Source: an uncultured Lachnospiraceae bacterium
GTDB taxonomy: Bacteria > Bacillota_A > Clostridia > Lachnospirales > Lachnospiraceae
DNA: 14,604 nucleotides
NCBI GenBank assembly: GCA_949957035.1
Contig: CATLIP010000023.1
Coordinates: forward strand, 1-14,604
Direction: 5' to 3'
Within the stretch, counting starts at the first letter, position 1, and the number at the start of each line of letters is the position of its first letter. A program made the translations under genes and the position numbers. The notes under the pieces were generated by a model, which saw only the letters and a program-made list of their open reading frames with translations, was not told where the DNA came from and did not search any database. Of this stretch, positions 1 through 6,205 are shown piece after piece.

Positions 1-552
<552 letters not shown>

Positions 553-555
553 AAA

Positions 556-585
556 GCTTAGGTTTGGTTTCCCACAAACCTTAGC
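556..585 (-). other. stem-loop just upstream of 16S
   Basis: The plus-strand arms GCTTAGGTTTG (556-566) and CAAACCTTAGC (575-585) pair over 11 positions with one mismatch, leaving an 8-nt loop. The structure sits 3-4 nt from the 16S 5' end. It may help leader folding or maturation of the 16S 5' end. The role is inferred from position only. Confidence 0.5.
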
Positions 586-784
586 ATTTAGACACTTCGC
601 AATTCTTAGCGAGGTTTTCCCACCAGCTTAGAACTGCCGAAGCATCCATAAATAATCAAGTTTAATCTCGGTCAAGAAAAATGCTCGCTTTTTCCTTTCC
701 CGTTATTACTGTTTATAAGGTTGGTCTTGAATTTCCAAATTCATTCAGTCTAGCCAAACTTCTTTATCCATTCAATTCCACGTT

Positions 785-812
785 CTGAAATTTTCTCTCA
801 AGAAATTTTCAG
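785..812 (-). other. stem-loop in rRNA leader next to boxA
   Basis: CTGAAATTTTCT (785-796) and AGAAATTTTCAG (801-812) form a 12-position stem with one mismatch around a 4-nt loop. It lies immediately downstream, in the direction of transcription, of the boxA-like element. A boxB- or boxC-like leader structure is a plausible reading. There is no U-tract after it, so it is not a terminator. Confidence 0.5.
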
Positions 813-825
813 GGTTGTTGTCTAT

Positions 826-844
826 TGTTTAATTATCAAGGTTC
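826..844 (-). promoter_or_regulatory. boxA-like rRNA antitermination element
   Basis: Minus-strand GAACCTTGATAATTAAACA resembles the CTTTGAAAACTAAAC-type boxA elements of Firmicute rRNA leaders, where NusB/NusE load onto the nascent RNA to prevent Rho-dependent termination. Its place between the proximal promoter and the 16S gene is as expected. The match is by recollection of the family consensus, not by alignment. Confidence 0.55.
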
Positions 845-877
845 TTTGCTGTTGTCGTCTCTTGCGACAGCTATATT

Positions 878-906
878 AGATTATCACATCTTTCGTCGCT
901 TGTCAA
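878..906 (-). promoter_or_regulatory. proximal rRNA promoter
   Basis: Minus-strand TTGACA (906-901) is followed after 17 nt by TAATCT (883-878). The -10 is only a partial match to TATAAT; an alternative -10, GATAAT (885-880), would leave a 15-nt spacer. The 30 nt upstream are runs of A with TTTGAAGAAACTTG, typical of an UP element. The module is closely repeated about 104 bp further upstream. The start site would be near 871. Confidence 0.75.
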
Positions 907-981
907 CAACTTTTTTCAAGTTTCTTCAAACTTCTTTCGCTATCATGTTTTGTATTTCCTTGCTCACCTGACAGCTCAATT

Positions 982-1010
982 AGATTACCATATCTGTCAT
1001 ATCTTGTCAA
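982..1010 (-). promoter_or_regulatory. distal rRNA promoter
   Basis: Minus-strand TTGACA (1010-1005), a 17-nt spacer and TAATCT (987-982) repeat the geometry and hexamers of the proximal promoter. The A/T-rich stretch at about 1011-1040, which includes AAAAAAGTTTGAA, fits an UP element. That upstream region reaches the stop codon of the leucine-rich-repeat gene at 1040. Two tandem promoters are common for rRNA operons and allow growth-rate control. Confidence 0.75.
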
Positions 1011-1039
1011 CAAGTATTTCAAACTTTTTTGAATATTTT

Positions 1040-2023
1040 TCATCTTCCTGCCGGATATGCGATTTCTTTCCCTGATTTTGAGTACAGAATCCCATCCATG
1101 CTATAATAGTAAAGACTTTCTTCCGACACTTCAATATACATCAGATTTGAAAAAACATCAAAAGCTCCCGATTCAATCTCGCATATATTTGCCGGAATAT
1201 AGATTTCAAACACATCTGCTTCGACATCTGCAAACGCATTTCCTTTGATTCCGACACACTCTGAGTCTGATGCGATTGCCAAAATCCCATCTGTGAAAGA
1301 AAGCGCCTCCGTAACCCCTACAATATATCCATGGTTATCGACAAAGAATCCTGCAATCTCTCTAATTTCGCTATTCTCCTCTGTAGAGGTGTCTTCCTCC
1401 TGAACAAACGACGTATCGCCCTCCTCTTCTTCATTTTCGACATAAGAGCTATCTCCCTCCGTTTCTTCTTCGACATAAGGAATATCTCCCTTCATTTCTT
1501 CTTTAATGATAGGAATATCTCCCTCCGTTTCTTCTTCCATGACCGGGATATTATTCTTGATTTCTTCCTCATAATCAATGAAGGAGGCATTCTCAATTAT
1601 AGAGATATTTTCAATAATCGGAATCTCTCTCTCCTGAGAAACTTCGGATAAACTTCCGAAATCCTGTGTCATTCTACTTTTTCTTGTTTCCAGACGTTTC
1701 ATCCGCTCTGTGATTCCCGTATGTTCCCGCTGATCTGCCAACCTGTGCGCCGCCGCATTTTCCTGCTCCCAGCCATACAAAGCGAACGTCTTCTTTGCAT
1801 TTTTGTAAATATGTTCCGTATATCCGTCACACATACTGCCGTTTTGCTTGATTTCCTGACCATACACCACGGTATCTTCCGTCTTTGCCCTGTAATCTGC
1901 GCTATCCATCCCGACACAATAATACAATATACATGACAACGCTAGGAGCAGACAGACCCTAATGCCCCGCTCCCAGCGTATTTCACTCATACCATGTTTT
2001 CTTAATCTAAGAACCATTTCCAT
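1040..2023 (-). CDS. membrane-anchored protein with acidic repeats and BspA-like leucine-rich repeats
   Basis: A 327-aa protein. Residues 1-20 are basic, and 21-38 are hydrophobic (VCLLLALSCILYYCVG), giving an uncleaved anchor or signal with the rest probably outside the cell. Residues about 40-130 have no recognised fold. Residues about 157-211 are a degenerate 11-12-residue repeat of the type GDIPxxxEExx, strongly acidic. Residues about 255-327 look like BspA/LRR_5 repeats (GNAF, IYIPANICEIESGAF, then a MDGILYSKSGKEIAYPAG motif), often linked to surface adhesion or display. It ends right after YPAGR, so only a short repeat array is present. The start at 2023 has GGAGG 12 nt upstream, a long spacing; a second ATG in frame lies at residue 3. 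Base use looks more AT-rich than the clpC-radA region. No function is assigned beyond a surface-exposed protein. Confidence 0.75.
   Translation of the reverse strand: MEMVLRLRKHGMSEIRWERGIRVCLLLALSCILYYCVGMDSADYRAKTEDTVVYGQEIKQNGSMCDGYTEHIYKNAKKTFALYGWEQENAAAHRLADQREHTGITERMKRLETRKSRMTQDFGSLSEVSQEREIPIIENISIIENASFIDYEEEIKNNIPVMEEETEGDIPIIKEEMKGDIPYVEEETEGDSSYVENEEEEGDTSFVQEEDTSTEENSEIREIAGFFVDNHGYIVGVTEALSFTDGILAIASDSECVGIKGNAFADVEADVFEIYIPANICEIESGAFDVFSNLMYIEVSEESLYYYSMDGILYSKSGKEIAYPAGR
1391..1555 (-). repeat. about 33-bp tandem repeat inside the leucine-rich-repeat gene
   Basis: Four to five copies of a degenerate 33-36-bp unit encode NNIPVMEEETE, GDIPIIKEEMK, GDIPYVEEETE, GDSSYVENEEEE and GDTSFVQEED. 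The GGAGATATTCCT core is kept in adjacent copies at the DNA level, so recent unit duplication is likely. The units form an acidic stalk-like spacer between the membrane anchor and the leucine-rich end. Confidence 0.75.
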
Positions 2024-2077
2024 AATCGACCTAAGCCTCCAAAACCCATTTCTATGCTTCTACCATCTCCTTCTATT

Positions 2078-2106
2078 TTGATACTTCTTTCTGCTATATC
2101 TGTCAA
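2078..2106 (-). promoter_or_regulatory. promoter of the leucine-rich-repeat gene
   Basis: Minus-strand TTGACA (2106-2101) is followed by a 17-nt spacer and TATCAA (2083-2078). The upstream region has AAAAAGTTTGG and AAAAATATGG runs much like the UP elements of the two rRNA promoters. It lies between the permease stop (2147) and the start at 2023, so the gene probably has its own transcript. No terminator hairpin is seen after the permease gene. Confidence 0.5.
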
Positions 2107-2146
2107 GTCTTTTTCCATATTTTTCCAAACTTTTTACATGGATACT

Positions 2147-4696
2147 CTAATCTGCCATCCTAAGTCTCTCCACCACACTTCGTTTTTCAAGATTCCGAAA
2201 GCAAATATATGGGACAAGAACCGCAAACAGGAGCAGGACCGGAGTACATATGACTAATGGCAGCAAGGTGAACCGGAACGTGGAATAACCGCCTGCCACC
2301 ATTGCCCGTACAAAGACGCCCACCGTAACGGTTCCCAGAGCAAACGATACTGCCAGCGTAATCCCTGCATAGAAAAGCCCTTCCAGGGCCAACATCCTGC
2401 GAAGCTGACGTTTCGTCATCCCCACGCTCTGAATCATGGCAAATTCTTTCTTTCGGGAAATGATTGCCGTCACCATACTGTTAATGAAGTTCAATATCCC
2501 TACCAACGCAATTACGATGCTGATGGCGTATCCAATGACGGCAGAGGAACGGGTTTCCGCCTCGTACTGTGCTTCGATTTCCTTCCTTGACACAATGTTC
2601 ATCCCCACCGCCTTTGTCTGCCGGTACTCTTTCAGCAGCTCATACGCTTCCTCCATATGGCTGTCGTCTATATTGAAATAAAATTTCCTTAAATTGCTTC
2701 CCTGCCACAACTGTGTAAATACATCAGCCGGAATGACTAACGGGACATCAAAGACTTCCCTGGTCCCCTCGACCAGCGGGCTTGGCGGCAATAGTACTGC
2801 CATGACCGTAAATTCCCTGCCCTCAATCCGAATCTTCTCTCCTACAGAATACGTGGGAAGAATTTCATCGCCTTCTGCCGAAGGACCGATGGCAAGGACG
2901 TAATCTCCGCCTGCGAATTTTTCCGCATCATATTCTCCTTCCATGACATACCGCCCGCTTGACGCCGCCTCAAGAATCAGCCCGTCAGCTCCATAGACCG
3001 TATGGACAGCCGCATTTCCCAAGAGCGCCTCGTCGTATTTTTTCTTCCATTTCGGGAAGGTAGGATCAAAGGACGCAAAATCCTCCAACGTTTCCTCCGT
3101 ATAAAATGCCCGGAAGTTCTCGCATGCCTGTTGGCTTAGGGGCATCTGCACCTCCCGGCAGTACAGACGTCCGAAATCTTCCAGCCCCTCCTGCGCCAAA
3201 ATATCTTCCACCAGGCTATCATCAATCGTGCGGCTTGCAGGGTCATACCCCTCGACACGTTCATTGGTCGCATCGTCAATCTGAAAATCTGCCGCTGCCA
3301 ATTCTATCAAATACTTCTCCATGTCAAAACTTGCATTCTTCGCATAGAAGAAGCTCATCAAGACCATCCCCAAGGTCAGGGAACCGATTACCAGGAATGT
3401 ACGTTTCCGGTCACGCCACAGATTCGCCCACGCCATCCCGGGAAGAGAAGCGCCCTTTTCACGTTTTCTGCTTTTTTTCTTAGAACCACCGTCCCCTTCC
3501 GTATACCGCAGGGCTTCCACAGGGGAAACCTTCCCCGCCACCCGAGCCGGCAACAAGCAGGAAATCAATACCGTCGTCAACGCAAACACCGACGAACCGA
3601 TGAAAATGACTGGATTTGCGGAAATCAGCGCATCCGTCCCCGGCTTGGAAACCAGCACCGGAAACAGTACGATACCGAGAAAATAGCCAAGCAAGAGCCC
3701 TGCCGGAATTCCTGCAAGAGACACCAGACACCCTTGCCCGAGTATCATCTTACGAATCTGCTTCTTTGTCATGCCCAGAGTCTTTAATTTCCCGTAGAAC
3801 TGAATATCTGAGACGACCGATATCTGGAATACATTGTAAATAATCAGATACCCGGCAATGAATACCAATGCCATTGCGCCGTACATGGGGAGATTTTCCG
3901 TCAAAATGCTCTTCTGGATTTCATCGGAATAGGCAAGGTTCATATGGAAATCAAGATTGGACAGCCCACAATCCGAAAGAACCTTTGCCGTCTTTTCCTC
4001 GATGTTTTCTGTGCTGCCGAAGGAAATTCCCATCATACGCATTCCGCAGACCTGCCCGTCTTCGGCGTATCCGCCGCAGGCTTCTTTGGCGAACCCTTCG
4101 CTGACCCAGGCCATGCTTGCATAGGCGGAGAGATTCCCCTCCCAAAATCCGCAGAGCGTGAACGTACTCTCTGTCATTTCATCGGAACGGATGTCTTTTT
4201 TCCACTGAAGCGTTACCTGTTCCCCAAGCTTCCGTTCCATTCCCAGCCGCTCAAGGGCCAGAGTATCAAGCGCAATCTCCCCGTCCTTACGGGGCATTCT
4301 GCCTGTGGCCGGATATGCAAAATCATCCTTTGCATACTGGTCGGTTCCGTAACGGATTTCCACCTGCCGTCCGGCAAACTCTGGGTTTTCTGCAAGTCCC
4401 ACCACGATACTCCATCCGCTTTTTTCCACATCCGGATGACCTGCAACCCGCTCAATCTGTTCATCTGTCATGTCCTTACAGGTTGCATGGGCGGATGTGC
4501 CGGATTGGTGCAGGGACATCTCCGTCATGGTCTTTCCCATACTCTGGGCTAGGGTAAATAGTGTGGTGAACATCATCGTCGTCATGGCAACAGCCAATGC
4601 TGCCACGAGATTGCGTCCCCTGTTCTTTCTGAGGCTGCGCACCGTCAGGATTCTTTCCATAGATAACTCTTTTTTTACAGATTTATGCTCTCCCAT
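2147..4696 (-). CDS. ABC transporter permease, FtsX/MacB type, two-domain
   Basis: An 849-aa integral membrane subunit of an ABC exporter or mechanotransmission complex. It has a first transmembrane helix (about 28-52), an extracellular domain (about 55-268), three helices (about 271-296, 323-349, 362-385), a cytoplasmic link with a KKKSRKREK stretch (about 407-415), a helix at about 433-452, a second large extracellular domain (about 455-715), and three helices (about 718-746, 771-798, 809-832). Two FtsX repeats are evident from the paired cytoplasmic motifs KLKTLGMTKKQIRKM (303-317) and AMIQSVGMTKRQLRRM (753-768). The start at 4696 is chosen because AGGAGG lies 8 nt upstream and overlaps the stop of the ATPase gene; an upstream in-frame ATG at 4771 would put 25 extra residues inside the ATPase gene. 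The substrate is unknown. Peptide or lipoprotein export and antimicrobial-peptide resistance are family roles, not shown here. Confidence 0.9.
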   Translation of the reverse strand: MGEHKSVKKELSMERILTVRSLRKNRGRNLVAALAVAMTTMMFTTLFTLAQSMGKTMTEMSLHQSGTSAHATCKDMTDEQIERVAGHPDVEKSGWSIVVGLAENPEFAGRQVEIRYGTDQYAKDDFAYPATGRMPRKDGEIALDTLALERLGMERKLGEQVTLQWKKDIRSDEMTESTFTLCGFWEGNLSAYASMAWVSEGFAKEACGGYAEDGQVCGMRMMGISFGSTENIEEKTAKVLSDCGLSNLDFHMNLAYSDEIQKSILTENLPMYGAMALVFIAGYLIIYNVFQISVVSDIQFYGKLKTLGMTKKQIRKMILGQGCLVSLAGIPAGLLLGYFLGIVLFPVLVSKPGTDALISANPVIFIGSSVFALTTVLISCLLPARVAGKVSPVEALRYTEGDGGSKKKSRKREKGASLPGMAWANLWRDRKRTFLVIGSLTLGMVLMSFFYAKNASFDMEKYLIELAAADFQIDDATNERVEGYDPASRTIDDSLVEDILAQEGLEDFGRLYCREVQMPLSQQACENFRAFYTEETLEDFASFDPTFPKWKKKYDEALLGNAAVHTVYGADGLILEAASSGRYVMEGEYDAEKFAGGDYVLAIGPSAEGDEILPTYSVGEKIRIEGREFTVMAVLLPPSPLVEGTREVFDVPLVIPADVFTQLWQGSNLRKFYFNIDDSHMEEAYELLKEYRQTKAVGMNIVSRKEIEAQYEAETRSSAVIGYAISIVIALVGILNFINSMVTAIISRKKEFAMIQSVGMTKRQLRRMLALEGLFYAGITLAVSFALGTVTVGVFVRAMVAGGYSTFRFTLLPLVICTPVLLLFAVLVPYICFRNLEKRSVVERLRMAD

Positions 4697-4709
4697 AGTC
4701 CCTGCCTCC

Positions 4710-5381
4710 TTATGCCTCACCCAATGTACGTCCGTCCTCAATCCGGATACAGCGGTCTGCCTGCGCCGCAATCTCCGGATTGTGGGTAATCATCACGATT
4801 GTTTGATCGTATTTCTTGCTCGTGGCCTTTAAAAGCCCAATCACCTCGTCGCTGGTCTTGCTGTCCAGATTCCCGGTGGGTTCATCTGCCAGAATGATTG
4901 CCGGTTTGCCCGCCAGCGCCCTTGCGATTGCCACCCTCTGCTGCTGCCCGCCGGATAGGGTGTTGGGCATGTTGTAGATTTTTTTCTCCAGGCCCAAAAG
5001 GGAAATAACCTCCTGAATGAATTTCCGATCAGGTTTCTTTCCGTCGAGACGGATTGGCATGGTGATATTTTCATATACGTTCAAGACAGGAACCAGGTTA
5101 TAATTCTGAAAAATGAACCCAATCCGCTGGCGGCGGAATACCGTCAAATCCTCGTCGTTCAGCTTACTAAGCTCAAAATTATCTACCCGCACGCTTCCTG
5201 AGGTGGGACGGTCAAGGCCTCCTAACATGTTGAGCAGGGTGGATTTCCCGCTTCCGGAGGTTCCGATGATTGCCACAAATTCTCCCTGTTCTATGGAAAT
5301 ATCGATTCCGTTTAAGGCATTCACGATATTTGGTTCTTTTCCGTATTGTTTCATTAGATTCGCCGTACTTAAAATACTCAT
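4710..5381 (-). CDS. ABC transporter ATP-binding protein, MacB/LolD type
   Basis: A 223-aa nucleotide-binding subunit that powers the FtsX-type permease encoded 13 bp downstream. It has Walker A GTSGSGKST (40-48), Q-loop FQNYNLVPVLNVYENI (Q92), signature LSGGQQQR (142-149), Walker B AIILADEPTGNLD (161-173, catalytic E167) and switch histidine H200 in MITHNPE. The length is usual for the family. The start at 5381 (MSILSTANLMKQYG) is preferred: GAGG lies 9 nt upstream and family members begin close to the first strand. A longer reading from 5450 would add 23 residues unlike the family and would run through the likely promoter. The ATPase stop overlaps the permease ribosome binding site, so the two are surely translated from one message. 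Confidence 0.93.
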   Translation of the reverse strand: MSILSTANLMKQYGKEPNIVNALNGIDISIEQGEFVAIIGTSGSGKSTLLNMLGGLDRPTSGSVRVDNFELSKLNDEDLTVFRRQRIGFIFQNYNLVPVLNVYENITMPIRLDGKKPDRKFIQEVISLLGLEKKIYNMPNTLSGGQQQRVAIARALAGKPAIILADEPTGNLDSKTSDEVIGLLKATSKKYDQTIVMITHNPEIAAQADRCIRIEDGRTLGEA

Positions 5382-5421
5382 GTCAGATTTCCTCACTTCT
5401 TTCTTAAATATTTGCAGCTTC

Positions 5422-5450
5422 AGTATAGCCAAATCAGGAAATCCTGCCAT
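5422..5450 (-). promoter_or_regulatory. candidate promoter of the ABC transporter operon
   Basis: Minus-strand ATGGCA (5450-5445), a 17-nt spacer and TATACT (5427-5422) lie about 41 bp before the ATPase start. The -10 is good and the -35 matches 4 of 6. The spacer contains the short dyad CAGGA-AA-TCCTG (5435-5446), which could be a regulator site, though arms this short can occur by chance. Confidence 0.45.
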
Positions 5451-5503
5451 ATAAAATGCTTAATCTAATATTTACGGGGTAAAATCTAAATGTTCATTAA
5501 CTA

Positions 5504-5523
5504 TTGACAAGAAAACTTGACAT
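5504..5523 (+). promoter_or_regulatory. operator-like repeat, copy 1
   Basis: TTGACAAGAAAACTTGACAT contains the dyad CAAG-AAAA-CTTG (5508-5519) and covers the -35 hexamer. A near-identical copy lies 33 bp downstream. The likely binder is the XRE protein of the same unit, by the usual autorepression logic of such small regulators; this is inference. Confidence 0.65.
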
Positions 5524-5532
5524 ATATATAAT
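5504..5532 (+). promoter_or_regulatory. consensus promoter of the small membrane protein-XRE unit
   Basis: TTGACA (5504-5509), exactly 17 nt, then TATAAT (5527-5532) is a perfect sigma-A-type promoter. Transcription would begin near 5539, about 40 nt before the first start codon. A promoter this strong would need repression, and it is flanked by two copies of an inverted-repeat site. Confidence 0.9.
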
Positions 5533-5536
5533 AGAA

Positions 5537-5556
5537 TTGACAAGAACACTTGGCAT
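5537..5556 (+). promoter_or_regulatory. operator-like repeat, copy 2
   Basis: TTGACAAGAACACTTGGCAT contains CAAG-AACA-CTTG (5541-5552) and covers the predicted start site just after the -10. It differs from copy 1 at two positions in 20. Its 33-bp offset is about three helical turns, so two bound dimers would sit on the same DNA face. Confidence 0.65.
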
Positions 5557-5579
5557 ACAGGAAAGGCAAGGTGTCACAT

Positions 5580-5897
5580 ATGGATAAAAACGAAGTATTG
5601 CGCAGGGCGCAAGAGAAGAAGCCTAACAAGATGGATGAGATGGAGCTTGACATTTATAACAAAGGGTGTAAGGTGGGATTGATAGCAGGACTGGCAGGCT
5701 GCCTTATCGCAATGATCACAAAAATCATAGCCGGTATTCCATACTACGACGTATATGCGATTTACTGTTTTATGGCCGGAGGGCAATTAATCTACAGATG
5801 GAGCAGGCTGAAAAAGAAAAGTGATCTGTGCTACGGTATTTTATGGTACGCCTTGGCAACCGGATTCTTTGCAGGCTATTTATATGAAATTTTCTGA
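5580..5897 (+). CDS. small three-helix membrane protein, DUF6442-like
   Basis: A 105-aa protein. Its soluble N-terminal part (about 1-30, MDKNEVLRRAQEKKPNKMDEME) is highly charged, followed by three hydrophobic segments at about 33-51, 58-73 and 84-103. It resembles the family named DUF6442, usually encoded next to a small XRE regulator; I make that match from memory. The start at 5580 has AAGGTG 6 nt upstream; a longer reading from a TTG at 5550 would begin inside the operator and is rejected. The XRE gene follows with a 13-bp gap, or overlaps if an earlier start is used. By analogy with such pairs the membrane protein may hold or sense a signal for the regulator, but no function is established. 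Confidence 0.82.
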   Translation: MDKNEVLRRAQEKKPNKMDEMELDIYNKGCKVGLIAGLAGCLIAMITKIIAGIPYYDVYAIYCFMAGGQLIYRWSRLKKKSDLCYGILWYALATGFFAGYLYEIF

Positions 5898-5910
5898 CGG
5901 TGTAAAAAAC

Positions 5911-6117
5911 ATGGAGACAGAACTGATATTAAAGAATCATTTGAAACAGGCCAGAATGGAAAAAAAGCTTTCCCAAAACGAACTTGCCAAGCTGGTAGGG
6001 GTCTCCCGCCAGACTATCAGCTCAATCGAGACAGGGGTATTTAACCCTACGGCGAAATTAGCGTTGATACTGTGCATTGCATTGGATAAAAAGTTTGAAG
6101 AACTATTCTACTTCTAA
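5911..6117 (+). CDS. small XRE-family transcriptional regulator
   Basis: A 68-aa protein that is almost entirely one helix-turn-helix domain: LKQARMEKKLSQNELAKLVG followed by VSRQTISSIETGVFNPT (recognition helix about 32-41), ending KKFEELFYF. It probably binds DNA as a dimer. The likely target is the twin CAAG-N4-CTTG site at its own promoter. The start at 5911 (METELILKNHL) matches the typical beginning of relatives; its ribosome binding site is weak (GGTG 8 nt upstream). An alternative ATG at 5884 would add nine residues, overlap the upstream gene by 14 bp and allow coupled translation. Confidence 0.9.
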   Translation: METELILKNHLKQARMEKKLSQNELAKLVGVSRQTISSIETGVFNPTAKLALILCIALDKKFEELFYF

Positions 6118-6145
6118 GGCATAAGGATTATTTCTGAATAAGGGA

Positions 6146-6179
6146 GTGTCGGAAAAGACAAACTTCTCCTTTCCGGCAC
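6146..6179. terminator. stem-loop between convergent genes, possible bidirectional terminator
   Basis: GTGTCGGAAAAG (6146-6157) and CCTTTCCGGCAC (6168-6179) pair over 11 of 12 positions, with one G-U, around a 10-nt loop. It lies between the stop of the XRE gene (6117) and that of the convergent ATPase gene (6206). Neither side has a clear T-run, so it is a weak candidate for an intrinsic terminator. Confidence 0.45.
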
Positions 6180-6205
6180 CATTCCCCTCTGAAAGAATAC
6201 TATCC

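Larger units (their letters stand above)
553..871 (-). other. rRNA operon leader (transcribed spacer 5' of 16S)
   Basis: This gene-free stretch runs from the likely start site of the proximal rRNA promoter (about 871) to the 16S 5' end. It holds no open reading frame of note. It contains a boxA-like antitermination element and at least two stem-loops, listed separately. Such leaders are normally removed by RNase III-type cleavage of a stem formed with sequence downstream of 16S; that partner strand is outside the window, so the processing site cannot be placed. Confidence 0.75.

Noticed and set aside
1018..1040. TTCAAA-CTTT-TTTGAA followed by TATTTTT, as a plus-strand terminator
   Set aside because: No plus-strand gene precedes it, the stem is all weak pairs but one, and the region is better explained as the UP element of the distal rRNA promoter.
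2002..2049. A 15-codon overlapping frame (minus strand) ahead of the leucine-rich-repeat gene, starting at 2049
   Set aside because: The nearest AAGGAG is about 17 nt from its ATG, too far for a good ribosome binding site. It is too short to judge from one sequence, so a leader peptide is not claimed.
3944..4552. A 202-aa plus-strand open frame opposite the permease gene
   Set aside because: It lies wholly antisense to a well-supported permease. Its composition (many P, H, C and R) is typical of an antisense shadow, and it has no recognisable domain.
5550..5579. Upstream TTG start that extends the 105-aa membrane protein by ten residues
   Set aside because: It lies within the second operator copy and only about 11 nt after the predicted transcription start. 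The ATG at 5580 has a proper ribosome binding site.
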